Of a DNA stretch of 27,756 nt, positions 7,625 to 14,833 are shown one piece after another. The first letter of the stretch is position 1, and each line of letters begins with the position of its first letter. A program made the translations under genes and the position numbers. Under the pieces are notes generated by a model. It was not told the DNA's origin. It saw only the letters and a list, made by a program, of their open reading frames with translations, and searched no databases. The stretch is from NCBI GenBank assembly GCA_946479435.1, contig CAMLFX010000038.1, positions 1 through 27,756 on the forward strand. The letters are read 5' to 3'. The stretch comes from an uncultured Sphingobacteriales bacterium. GTDB lineage: Bacteria > Bacteroidota > Bacteroidia > Chitinophagales > Chitinophagaceae.

Positions 7625-8830
7625 ATGCATTACACACTTTTCGATACTGAAGTACGCTACCGTTTACTGCCATTTACACATACACGTGCGGTTGCCGATG
7701 TACGATGCGGGATAATGACTATGCGCGAGCGCTGGGAGCATTATCTGGGTGCAAGTACCGGTACGCAGACAGAAGATTATCTTCAAGCCATTTACAGCGA
7801 AAAAGACATTAATGCTGGCGATGCTGTATACATCAACGCGGCTGTTTTTGCTACAAAAGAACTTATAGAGGCAATAGCGCAGCTAGAGAAAGGCGAAAAG
7901 CTGGTGAGAAATGAATTGCTGATAGCATTTAAATCTGATAGCAATGTGCCATTCAAAGAAATTACCAGCAAATCAGCGCAATGCAAAGCAAATAACTGGG
8001 ATGAAGATCTGCTTGCGTTGGAAAATGTATGGGATATATTCTCGCTGAACGATGCTGCGCTAAAAGCCGATTATATATTGCTTACCCAAGACCGTACAAG
8101 CATAGCTATACCGGCGGGCGTTACAGTAGTGGGTAAAAACCTGTTTATAGAGCAGGGAGCCAAGATTGGTGCAGGTACAATAATAAACACAGAAGCCGGC
8201 CCCGTGTACATTGGTAAAGAAGCAGAGATACTGGAAGGTACGCTTATACGTGGGCCACTGGCCATGTGCGAGCATTCGGTATTGAAAATGGGCGCAAAAG
8301 TATATGGTGCAACAACGCTGGGCCCCGGCTGTAAAGTAGGTGGTGAAATAAACAATGTTGTATTTTTCGCTAATAGCAATAAAGCACACGATGGCTACCT
8401 GGGAAATGCTGTAATAGGCGAGTGGTGCAACCTGGGGGCCGATACGAATTGCTCGAACCTGAAGAACAACTATGAAGAAGTGAAGATATGGAGCGAGCAT
8501 GCCAATAAATCAGTAAAAACAGGACTCACCTTTTGCGGCTTGTTGATGGGCGATCATTCTAAATGTGCTATCAATACCATGTTCAATACGGGCACTGTAG
8601 TAGGTGTTTCGTGCAATATATATGGCAGCGATTTCCCCGAAAAATATGTGCCTTCATTTTGCTGGGGGGGTAGTGGTGGTATGGTTACCTACAAGTTTGA
8701 AAGGGCTATGGAAACTGCCAACCGTATGATGGCCAGGAGAGGCAAAAAACTATCGGACGCGGAAACAGAAATGTACCGCCATGTTTTTGAAAAATCACAA
8801 CATCACCGCGAACTATTCGCAAATGCATAA
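7625..8830 (+). CDS. GlmU-like sugar nucleotidyltransferase-fold protein with left-handed beta-helix
   Basis: A 401-residue protein of the Bacteroidota 'GlmU family / putative sugar nucleotidyl transferase' group. The first 150 residues carry the signature RLLPFTHTRAVADVRCGI in place of the GxGTRM loop of true uridylyltransferases. From about residue 160 on, hexad repeats rich in V, I and G (AGVTVVGKNLFIEQGAKIGAGTIINTEAGPVYIG and onward to VVGVSCNIYG) build a left-handed beta-helix as in acetyltransferases. It probably acts on an activated amino sugar in envelope synthesis, but neither activity is proven for this family. It is followed 29 bases later by tpiA, so the two are likely co-transcribed. 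Confidence 0.85.
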   Translation: MHYTLFDTEVRYRLLPFTHTRAVADVRCGIMTMRERWEHYLGASTGTQTEDYLQAIYSEKDINAGDAVYINAAVFATKELIEAIAQLEKGEKLVRNELLIAFKSDSNVPFKEITSKSAQCKANNWDEDLLALENVWDIFSLNDAALKADYILLTQDRTSIAIPAGVTVVGKNLFIEQGAKIGAGTIINTEAGPVYIGKEAEILEGTLIRGPLAMCEHSVLKMGAKVYGATTLGPGCKVGGEINNVVFFANSNKAHDGYLGNAVIGEWCNLGADTNCSNLKNNYEEVKIWSEHANKSVKTGLTFCGLLMGDHSKCAINTMFNTGTVVGVSCNIYGSDFPEKYVPSFCWGGSGGMVTYKFERAMETANRMMARRGKKLSDAETEMYRHVFEKSQHHRELFANA

Positions 8831-8859
8831 ACAAATAAAAAAATAAATCTTTTATATAC

Positions 8860-9618
8860 ATGCGTAAAAAAATTGTAGCTGCTAACTGGAAAATGAACCT
8901 TACCCTGCAGGAAGGCAGATATTTAGTTGATGGAGTATTGGCGGGCTTGTCGCCGCTTAGCGAAGAAAAACAAGTGGTAATAGGTGCTCCTTTTCTGCAC
9001 CTGACACAAACGGTGGCCCAATTGGAAGGCAAGCAATATATATACGCAGGTGCGCAAAACTGCTATAAAGAAGCCTCAGGTGCATATACAGGCGAAATAT
9101 CGGCAGCTATGCTGAAGAGTGCAGGTGTAGCTTATGTAATACTTGGCCACTCAGAACGCCGCGAATATTTCAATGAAGACAATGCAATGTTGGCCAGGAA
9201 AACCGACCTGGCATTGGAAAATGGTTTGCAGGTTATTTTCTGCTGTGGCGAGCCACTTGAAGTACGCGATGCAGATACACAAAATGCCCATGTGGAAAAG
9301 CAGATACAAGAAGGTTTATTTCATTTAACTGAAGAACAATTTAAAAATATAGTGATAGCATACGAGCCTATTTGGGCTATAGGCACTGGCCGTACTGCAA
9401 GCACGCAACAGGCGCAAGATATGCATGCACATATACGTAGTGTAGTAGCTGCTAAGTATGGTAAACAAATTGCAGATGATACCAGTATTTTATATGGTGG
9501 CAGTTGCAAACCAAGTAATGCTGCAGAATTATTTGCCTGTGCTGATGTGGACGGAGGACTTATTGGTGGCGCATCTTTAAAGGCCGACGAGTTTTTGGGA
9601 ATTATAAAAGCGATGTAA
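8860..9618 (+). CDS. tpiA: Triosephosphate isomerase
   Basis: The glycolytic and gluconeogenic enzyme interconverting dihydroxyacetone phosphate and glyceraldehyde 3-phosphate in the cytoplasm. All active-site residues are in place in this 252-residue TIM barrel: Lys11 in NWKMN, His97 in LGHSERR, and Glu169 in AYEPIWAIGTG. The phosphate-gripping loop YGGSCKP and GLIGGASL at the end are also intact. Length is standard. It lies 29 bases downstream of the GlmU-like gene and probably shares its transcript. Confidence 0.98.
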   Translation: MRKKIVAANWKMNLTLQEGRYLVDGVLAGLSPLSEEKQVVIGAPFLHLTQTVAQLEGKQYIYAGAQNCYKEASGAYTGEISAAMLKSAGVAYVILGHSERREYFNEDNAMLARKTDLALENGLQVIFCCGEPLEVRDADTQNAHVEKQIQEGLFHLTEEQFKNIVIAYEPIWAIGTGRTASTQQAQDMHAHIRSVVAAKYGKQIADDTSILYGGSCKPSNAAELFACADVDGGLIGGASLKADEFLGIIKAM

Positions 9619-9641
9619 TTTTTACTTTTTTTTCTAATTTT

Positions 9642-9672
9642 TTTGGAGAACAAAAAAGGACGCTTATCTTTG
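9642..9672 (+). promoter_or_regulatory. Bacteroidota-type promoter for tRNA-Glu
   Basis: TTTG at 9642-9645, a 19-base spacer, and TATCTTTG at 9665-9672; the tRNA begins 18 bases downstream. Full consensus match. Confidence 0.8.
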
Positions 9673-9690
9673 CAATCCCAAACGGGAAAG

Positions 9691-9762
9691 GCCGCGTTGG
9701 TCAAGGGGTTAAGACGCCTCCCTTTCACGGAGGAATCACGGGTTCGAATCCCGTACGTGGTA
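9691..9762 (+). tRNA. tRNA-Glu (anticodon UUC)
   Basis: A 72-base cloverleaf. The acceptor GCCGCGT pairs with ACGTGGT, the D arm is GTC/GAC, the anticodon arm CCTCC-CTTTCAC-GGAGG carries TTC, and the T arm is ACGGG-TTCGAAT-CCCGT. The discriminator is A and no CCA is encoded. The first acceptor pair is G-U rather than a Watson-Crick pair. Confidence 0.95.
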
Positions 9763-9763
9763 C

Positions 9764-9794
9764 AAAGGCAACTTCAAAAGAGTTGCCTTTTTTT
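9764..9794 (+). terminator. Intrinsic terminator after tRNA-Glu
   Basis: AAAGGCAACT, a 7-base loop, AGTTGCCTTT, then four more T. It lies between the two tRNA genes and overlaps the likely -33 element of the second. Confidence 0.88.
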
Positions 9795-9814
9795 ATTGGT
9801 GCTTGTTATCTTTA
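9783..9814 (+). promoter_or_regulatory. Candidate promoter for tRNA-Arg
   Basis: TTG at 9783-9785, a 21-base spacer, then TATCTTTA at 9807-9814, one base off the TAnnTTTG consensus. The tRNA starts 13 bases on. The upstream element lies within the 3' arm of the preceding terminator stem. Confidence 0.5.
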
Positions 9815-9827
9815 CAAAAGTATAGGC

Positions 9828-9899
9828 GGCCTCGTAGTACAATGGATAGTATAAGAGTTTCCGAAGCTCCAGATTCAAGTTCGATTCTTGACGAGGCCA
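9828..9899 (+). tRNA. tRNA-Arg (anticodon CCG)
   Basis: A 72-base cloverleaf with perfect acceptor GGCCTCG/CGAGGCC, D arm GTAC/GTAT, anticodon loop TTCCGAA (CCG, reading CGG) and T arm TCAAG-TTCGATT-CTTGA. The discriminator is A and CCA is not encoded. The top of the anticodon stem (27-43) is an A-C mismatch. Confidence 0.93.
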
Positions 9900-9913
9900 C
9901 ATTTATCATTATG

Positions 9914-9940
9914 AAATGCGCTGTTTAGGCGCATTTTTTT
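9914..9940 (+). terminator. Intrinsic terminator after tRNA-Arg
   Basis: AAATGCGC, a 7-base loop, GCGCATTT and a further T run to 9940. Confidence 0.85.
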
Positions 9941-9955
9941 ATTAGCGTATTTCGT

Positions 9956-10198
9956 TTAGGAGAACTTAATAAATGTGCTGCTATGATTGTGGTACTCGTC
10001 TTTTGTTAGTTCTGTTACATTAAGTATAGTTATTGCCAGAGATACAATGCCGGTACGCCCTCGTCGGTATTGTTGTTTGATCTTATCAATTATTTCATGC
10101 GTTTCGCAAAATTCATGTTGTGTAATATGGCCAACAGTGCCAATCTCGGAAACTGTGTCGTTAACAAGCACCCGAAACAGAATAACAAAATAGTGCAT
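9956..10198 (-). CDS. Small uncharacterised protein
   Basis: An 80-residue frame, starting MHYFVILFRVLVNDTVSEIG. I do not recognise the family. It reads as a genuine small soluble domain: a first strand (YFVILFRVL), a charged middle (EFCETHEIIDKIKQQYRRGRTG), and a second hydrophobic strand (IVSLAITILNVTELTKDEY). The opposite-strand frames over the same bases are Ser/Cys-rich and look like shadows. A TACATTTG element sits on the minus strand 17 bases before the ATG, which supports it being expressed. It ends just beyond the tRNA-Arg terminator. Confidence 0.6.
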   Translation of the reverse strand: MHYFVILFRVLVNDTVSEIGTVGHITQHEFCETHEIIDKIKQQYRRGRTGIVSLAITILNVTELTKDEYHNHSSTFIKFS

Positions 10199-10215
10199 AA
10201 CGCAGGTATGGTCAA

Positions 10216-10223
10216 CAAATGTA
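10216..10223 (-). promoter_or_regulatory. Candidate -7 element for the small gene at 9956
   Basis: The minus strand reads TACATTTG, an exact TAnnTTTG match, 17 bases upstream of the ATG at 10198. No clear -33 element. Confidence 0.45.
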
Positions 10224-10278
10224 ATTGCTGTATTCGTCAGTTACTAGCAGTACCGTTAAAAAACGGTGGTAGCATATA

Positions 10279-10479
10279 TTAATTCTCCTGGTCGCGTTTC
10301 AGCATTTTGCTAACGCTTATAAACATAATCACAAGGCCCATAATAGCCACAATTCCGCTAATAATCGTACAGGCTATCACAACGGCTTTGGAAACATTAA
10401 AAGATGAGATCAACAAGCTAAACAATATGCAGGCAAGTATTGTACTTAGGCTGATGATGAAATTGCGGAGATTTTTCAT
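10279..10479 (-). CDS. Small two-helix membrane protein
   Basis: A 66-residue frame with two predicted membrane helices, at about residues 6-26 (FIISLSTILACILFSLLISSF) and 33-56 (VVIACTIISGIVAIMGLVIM and onward), closing with the charged tail KMLKRDQEN. No family is recognised. The charged ends and clean helix-turn-helix make it more likely real than a shadow. It lies 39 bases downstream of the basic 49-residue frame and may be co-transcribed with it. Confidence 0.5.
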   Translation of the reverse strand: MKNLRNFIISLSTILACILFSLLISSFNVSKAVVIACTIISGIVAIMGLVIMFISVSKMLKRDQEN

Positions 10480-10518
10480 TTAGTTGAGGTTAAGAGATTG
10501 GATAAGAAAGTAAAAAAA

Positions 10519-10668
10519 CTACTCCCGTTTGTCATCAGATTTTGTTGGCAATTTTTTAGTTTCGGGTTTATTATCGGTTTTAGTGCCTGTTTTTTTCTCC
10601 CTCACTTCTTTATTTGTCAGAAGTGGTTTAGCACCCTTCTTTAGTTTAGGATCATTTAAGTGTTTCAT
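10519..10668 (-). CDS. Small lysine-rich disordered protein
   Basis: A 49-residue frame, MKHLNDPKLKKGAKPLLTN onward, ending SDDKRE. Nearly half the residues are charged, with many Lys, Thr and Asp and no hydrophobic core, so it would be intrinsically disordered. Family unknown. The start is a normal ATG and the composition is unlike random translation of AT-rich DNA. The opposing plus-strand frame over these bases is hydrophobic and is its mirror image. It lies upstream of the two-helix membrane protein on the same strand. Confidence 0.5.
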   Translation of the reverse strand: MKHLNDPKLKKGAKPLLTNKEVREKKTGTKTDNKPETKKLPTKSDDKRE

Positions 10669-10713
10669 AGCGGTGAAGTACTATAGCGTGAAAATTATGC
10701 TTCAACAGTTAGG

Positions 10714-11067
10714 TTAGTTAACCTTATCCTTTTTCTTTTTAGATGATTTTGCTTTCGGGTTGAAGGCAAGCGCTAAGTCTATCCAATAGTCGAAATCTTT
10801 CTTGCTTTTCATTCCGGTCTCATCAATCAAAACGTAGCCTTTCATAGGTTTTCCTGTAAAGTCCATTTGCCGGCAGCCGCGTTTTTCTAATGCTTCGCCG
10901 TATACCTCGGGATCGATACGTAACATAAGATCGTCTTTAATAACGCCTACACACATTTTATCATTATACATAAAGCATAAGCCGCCCATCATTTTCTTTT
11001 CTTCAATATTGGGTAGTTCAGCCATGCGCTCACGAATTCTGTCCGCTAGTTTTTCATCATAAGCCAT
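10714..11067 (-). CDS. TfoX/Sxy N-terminal domain protein
   Basis: The 117-residue product is a stand-alone TfoX N-terminal domain. Markers are AYDEKLADRIRERM, KKMMGGLCFMYNDKMCVGV, LMLRIDPEVYGEAL and the end GYVLIDETGMKSKKDFDYWIDLALAFN, followed by a Lys-rich tail. In gamma-proteobacteria the two-domain TfoX controls competence. The isolated N-terminal domain is common in Bacteroidota and has no established role, so a competence function should not be assumed. The ATG at 11067 gives the usual MAYDE start. Confidence 0.88.
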   Translation of the reverse strand: MAYDEKLADRIRERMAELPNIEEKKMMGGLCFMYNDKMCVGVIKDDLMLRIDPEVYGEALEKRGCRQMDFTGKPMKGYVLIDETGMKSKKDFDYWIDLALAFNPKAKSSKKKKDKVN

Positions 11068-11194
11068 AAGTATAAAATATTGTGTAAGTAAATTTACAAT
11101 GTATTCCCATATAAGAAACCGCTGAAGTAAGCGTCATGGCATAATTGTATAGCATATTGATCGCCGGCATTTCGGCATAAATAAATTTTAAAGA

Positions 11195-11947
11195 ATGAAA
11201 ACACTAAATGGAAAGGTTGCAATTGTAACCGGTGGTGGTTCAGGTATTGGTAGGGCTATATCAGAGCTATATGCTTCTGAAGGTGCAAAAATTGTTGTTG
11301 CTGATATGGATGAGGAAGGGGGAAATGAAACTATAGCAGCAATTAAAAAAGAAGGTGGGGAAGCCATATTTATTCAAGGCGATACATCGAAGCCGGATGA
11401 CAATAAGAAAATTGTAGATGCGGCAGTAGAAAAATTTGGCGCGTTGCATATAGCGGTTAATAACGCAGGCATTGGCGGGCCCCTGGCTTTAACCGGCGAA
11501 TACCCTATAGATGGCTGGGATAAAGTGATTGCTATTAATTTATCGGGTGTGTTTTATGGAATGCGTTATCAAATACCTGCAATGGAAAAAGCGGGCAGCG
11601 GTAGTATTATCAATATGGCCTCGATACTTGGTAAGGTGGGCGCTAAAAATTCACCTGCTTATTCAGCTGCAAAGCATGGTATTATAGGGCTAACTGAAAC
11701 AGCTGCGCTGGAATACGCTAATAAGAATATACGCATCAACTCAATAGGCCCCGGTTATATTATAACCCCGCTGCTTACTAAGAACCTTAATGAAGAAGCT
11801 ATGAAAGGTTTAGTAGGTCTGCACCCGATGGGGCGCCTGGGCAAGCCTGAAGAAGTTGCTGAATTGGCGCTTTGGCTGGCATCAGATAAAGCATCTTTCG
11901 TTACAGGTAGTTACTACAATATAGATGGCGGCTACCTGGCGCAATAA
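11195..11947 (+). CDS. SDR-family NAD(P)-dependent oxidoreductase
   Basis: A 250-residue classical short-chain dehydrogenase/reductase. The cofactor motif TGGGSGIG lies near residues 12-19, an acidic residue at the end of the second strand (VVADMD) favours NAD(H), NNAG is followed by the active site Ser in NMASILG and the YSAAK pair, and NSIGPGYIITPL closes the substrate side. The C-terminus VTGSYYNIDGGYLAQ is typical of the 3-oxoacyl reductase / glucose dehydrogenase-like branch. The substrate cannot be read from the sequence. It is a single gene ending in a shared terminator. Confidence 0.93.
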   Translation: MKTLNGKVAIVTGGGSGIGRAISELYASEGAKIVVADMDEEGGNETIAAIKKEGGEAIFIQGDTSKPDDNKKIVDAAVEKFGALHIAVNNAGIGGPLALTGEYPIDGWDKVIAINLSGVFYGMRYQIPAMEKAGSGSIINMASILGKVGAKNSPAYSAAKHGIIGLTETAALEYANKNIRINSIGPGYIITPLLTKNLNEEAMKGLVGLHPMGRLGKPEEVAELALWLASDKASFVTGSYYNIDGGYLAQ

Positions 11948-11960
11948 GATTGACTTATTA

Positions 11961-11990
11961 AAACAAAGGCACCTAATGGTGCCTTTGTTT
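11961..11990. terminator. Bidirectional intrinsic terminator
   Basis: AAACAAAGGCACC, loop TAAT, GGTGCCTTTGTTT: a perfect 13-base-pair stem between the SDR and the convergent hydrolase, reaching into the hydrolase stop codon. Confidence 0.88.
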
Positions 11991-12816
11991 ATTTATTCAG
12001 GAAATCTTCTATTATGGGTACAACATGTTCATACTGCTTATTCCCATTCTTCATGGTTGTTATTTCTCCCAGGTAGTCGCCATGTCCGCCGGGTAAAATT
12101 ATAAGCGATGAATGGGGGAGAGTGCGATACATTTCTACTGCGTGCTCAGGCGTAGCCACATCTTTATCGCCAATAACTATAAGCGATGGCGCCTTGATTG
12201 CTTTTACATCTTCTGCTGGCATGTCCTTAAATGTTTGCATACGCTGCGCGCATTTGTTAAACATAGTATCCAGTAGTTCAGGGTTGGGTGCCACTCTTTT
12301 AAATTCATCTTTATACTCCTGCGGCATATCGCTGAACTTAGGTGTTTTCATAGCTTCCCAGAATTGATCGGGTACACCGTTATGTTTATACATGCACGAT
12401 GCTACAATTATCTTATTAACCAATTCGGGATGGCGGGCTGCAAGGTACATAGTTGTAGTGCCACCATTACTAAACCCCATTACGTCAGCTTTGGTAATGT
12501 TCAATTGCTGTAGCAATGTCGCTACATCTTCAGCGTCTTGTTCAAATGTTATGGGTGCATTTCTATCAGACGTATGGCCATGCACCTGCAATTCTACCGC
12601 TATTACTTTATGGTTTTTAGCAAACATGGGCAGTACTCTGCCATAGGTTGTCTGTATTGTTGAGCCGCCGCCATGTATCAATACAAGTGGTTTGCCGGCC
12701 CCATGTATTTCGTAATACATTTTAATACCGTTTACATCGGCATATTTACCTTCAGTTTGTGCTTGCGTCATGGTTGCGCTTAAAAGTGTCATGATAATGA
12801 TGATTATGTTTTTCAT
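11989..12816 (-). CDS. Secreted alpha/beta hydrolase
   Basis: A 275-residue alpha/beta hydrolase with a signal peptide (MKNIIIIIMTLLSATMTQAQ), hence periplasmic. It has the oxyanion motif LVLIHGGGST, nucleophile elbow GFSNGG (Ser116), an acid in the IGDKDVATPEH region, and His245 in GGHGDY, so the triad is complete. Substrate is unknown; many relatives are carboxylesterases or lactonases. It is the downstream gene of a pair with the DinB protein (16-base gap). Confidence 0.9.
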   Translation of the reverse strand: MKNIIIIIMTLLSATMTQAQTEGKYADVNGIKMYYEIHGAGKPLVLIHGGGSTIQTTYGRVLPMFAKNHKVIAVELQVHGHTSDRNAPITFEQDAEDVATLLQQLNITKADVMGFSNGGTTTMYLAARHPELVNKIIVASCMYKHNGVPDQFWEAMKTPKFSDMPQEYKDEFKRVAPNPELLDTMFNKCAQRMQTFKDMPAEDVKAIKAPSLIVIGDKDVATPEHAVEMYRTLPHSSLIILPGGHGDYLGEITTMKNGNKQYEHVVPIIEDFLNK

Positions 12817-12832
12817 AAAATTATTTCAATAT

Positions 12833-13330
12833 CTATTGTAAGTGCTGTTTTATATTTTTTAGCTGGCGGATATGTCGTTGTGTATGGCAAAGCATCATAT
12901 AAAGCCATTCCAACCTTGTAAATTTCCCTCCGCTACCCTGTAGCTCAAAATCTTCGCAGGTCATAGTAAGGTCCAGTGTTGCAATGGCATTTTCAGTATC
13001 GTGCAGGGTTTGTCGCAGAGATTTTAGCAGGGCTATTTTATCATATTCTGTTACTTCCGGTACAATAAAGTCCGGAGATTGAAATTTAGTAGAAAAATCG
13101 AGAAATATTTTTGCTATTTGCCCGAAGTTTACGTCCGGCTCGCGCTTTGTAGATGTTGTATGTCCAAGTATTACTTGTATCACATCGTACGATTTGATAA
13201 GATGCCTGGTCAGTTGCCCGGCTGTCCAGCTTCCTTCAAAAGGCACCGTGTTTATTTTATCTTCCGGGGTCGACGAAACTTCATCTATAAGTTCATCCAG
13301 GGTTTTCATTAGTTCTTTACCGGTATTCAT
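12833..13330 (-). CDS. DinB-family protein
   Basis: A 165-residue four-helix-bundle protein of the DinB/YfiT superfamily. FEGSWTAGQLTRHLIKSYDVIQ in the first half and MLCHTQRHIRQLKNIKQHL at the end supply the three histidines of the putative metal site. The family includes bacillithiol- or mycothiol-dependent transferases; the bacillithiol link is plausible here because a YtxJ redoxin is also encoded in the window, but it is not demonstrated. ATG 13330 is used; ATG 13309 (MKTLDELIDEV) is a possible shorter start. It is the first gene of an operon with the hydrolase. Confidence 0.82.
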   Translation of the reverse strand: MNTGKELMKTLDELIDEVSSTPEDKINTVPFEGSWTAGQLTRHLIKSYDVIQVILGHTTSTKREPDVNFGQIAKIFLDFSTKFQSPDFIVPEVTEYDKIALLKSLRQTLHDTENAIATLDLTMTCEDFELQGSGGKFTRLEWLYMMLCHTQRHIRQLKNIKQHLQ

Positions 13331-13453
13331 AATAATGCTTTTTTACAAATTTCATACTATGGTTATACAGGCGGATGGTGTAAAAATGACTATTGAAGGG
13401 TGCTTTTGTGCCTGTTTTTAACCTAATTTTATCGTGTCCAATTATAATATTGA

Positions 13454-14428
13454 ATGCAGGTATCGCTTGTAATATTTGAAGATGCAGTACTATCGGCTGT
13501 TTCAGGTGCTATAGATCTTATTAGTGGCGCCAACAGGTATTTGCAGGAAAAGGGCAGGGAGCCTGCTTTTGAGCTGCAACTGGTAAGTGAAAGTGCTAAA
13601 AGCATACATCTGAACGTGCCAGCACAATTCTTTTGTTTTAAAACAATAGATGAAGTGGCTGAAACAGATCTCATCATTATCCCCGCATTCAGTATAAACC
13701 CTGACGCTGCTTTGCAGAAAAACAAGGCAATAGTTGATTGGATAAAAACAATGAAGCAATCGGGTACAGAAATTGCCAGCCTTTGTTTTGGCAGCTACTT
13801 TTTAGCTGAAGCCGGCTTGCTGGATGGTAAAACAGCTACATCGCACTGGGCTGCAATTAGCGATATGCAACAACGATACCCCAATGTCACTATGTTATCG
13901 GATAGAGTTATTACCGACCGCGATGGCGTTTACACCAGCGGTGGGGCCTTTTCATCGCTTACCCTTATCGTTTACCTGGTAGAGAAGTTTTGTGGAAGGG
14001 AAGCGGCTATATGGGTTAGTAAGATGTATGCCATAGATATGGACCGTATAAGCCAGGCACATTTCTCTGTATTTAAAGGTCAGCACAATCATTTCGATTC
14101 GGACATACTTAAGGCACAGCAATTCATAGAAGAAAATTTCGACTCTGATATTACTATAGATCAGATAGCAGAGCAGGCCCACATGAGCAAGCGCAATTTT
14201 ATACGCAGGTTTAAAGCCGCTACTCAAAATACGCCTTTGGAGTATTTGCAACGGGTAAGGGTGGAGTCAGCAAAAAAATCGCTTGAGATGAACGAACAGA
14301 ATATCGCAGCTATGGTATATGATGTTGGGTATAATGATCTGAAGACATTCAGGATGGTATTTAAACGCATTACGGGTCTTACGCCGCAGGAATATAGAAA
14401 GAAATATGCCAGGCCGGCAGTAGCTTAA
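13454..14428 (+). CDS. GlxA-type AraC regulator with DJ-1/PfpI domain
   Basis: A 324-residue transcription factor in two parts. Residues 1-180 form a class I amidotransferase / DJ-1-like domain with Cys111 in the elbow-like SLCFGSYFLAEAGLLDG, as in GlxA regulators. Residues 220-320 are an AraC DNA-binding domain with two helix-turn-helix units, IDQIAEQAHMSKRNFIRRF and IAAMVYDVGYNDLKTF followed by GLTPQEYRKKY. GlxA-type proteins are thought to sense a small metabolite or oxidant. A truncated haemoglobin follows 12 bases later on the same strand, so regulator and haemoglobin are probably co-transcribed. The DinB-hydrolase operon diverges from it. Confidence 0.9.
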   Translation: MQVSLVIFEDAVLSAVSGAIDLISGANRYLQEKGREPAFELQLVSESAKSIHLNVPAQFFCFKTIDEVAETDLIIIPAFSINPDAALQKNKAIVDWIKTMKQSGTEIASLCFGSYFLAEAGLLDGKTATSHWAAISDMQQRYPNVTMLSDRVITDRDGVYTSGGAFSSLTLIVYLVEKFCGREAAIWVSKMYAIDMDRISQAHFSVFKGQHNHFDSDILKAQQFIEENFDSDITIDQIAEQAHMSKRNFIRRFKAATQNTPLEYLQRVRVESAKKSLEMNEQNIAAMVYDVGYNDLKTFRMVFKRITGLTPQEYRKKYARPAVA

Positions 14429-14440
14429 TTTTTCAATATC

Positions 14441-14833
14441 ATGAAACAAATAGAAAACAGGGAAGATATAAGACTATTGGTAGAATCGTTTTATGAAAAA
14501 GTAAAAAAGGATGAGTTGATCGGGCACATATTCAACAATGCCGATAACTTCTCCTGGGATACCCATATACCTATTATGATAAAATTTTGGGAAACTATAA
14601 TATTAGGTATCGGTAGTTACTTAGGAAACCCTATGCAAAAACATATAGAACTTAATAAAAGAACGCCGCTATTGCCTGTTCATTTCGAGCGGTGGAAAAA
14701 GCTGTTTTTTGAAACATTGGATGAACACTTTACTGGTGAGCATGCTGAGATGGCTAAAAAGCGCGCCGAGTCAATTGCGCATCTTATGGAGTACAATATT
14801 CAGCAGAGTAGTAAGCCTGGTTTCATCCAGTAG
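14441..14833 (+). CDS. Group III truncated haemoglobin
   Basis: A 130-residue haem protein of the group III (P-type) truncated globins. The N-terminal half has REDIRLLVESFYEKVKKDELIG, typical of helix A/B, then DTHIPIMIKFWETIILG with the Phe-Trp pair of helix C/E. The proximal His81 lies in LPVHFERWKKLFFETL. Members bind O2 or NO and are implicated in NO or oxygen chemistry; the precise role here is unknown. The stop abuts that of the convergent membrane gene. Coupling to a GlxA-type regulator is noted separately. Confidence 0.93.
   Translation: MKQIENREDIRLLVESFYEKVKKDELIGHIFNNADNFSWDTHIPIMIKFWETIILGIGSYLGNPMQKHIELNKRTPLLPVHFERWKKLFFETLDEHFTGEHAEMAKKRAESIAHLMEYNIQQSSKPGFIQ

Noticed and set aside
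8060..8500. 146-residue minus-strand frame inside the GlmU-like gene
   Set aside because: Cys/Tyr/His-rich shadow of hexad-repeat codons; no start signal.
9691..9899. tRNA pair as an attachment site for an integrated element
   Set aside because: No integrase, no direct repeat of a tRNA 3' end and no mobile genes are seen on either side.
10529..10717. 62-residue plus-strand hydrophobic frame
   Set aside because: It mirrors the Lys-rich minus-strand frame (Lys codons read as Phe/Leu), and the latter has the more protein-like composition.
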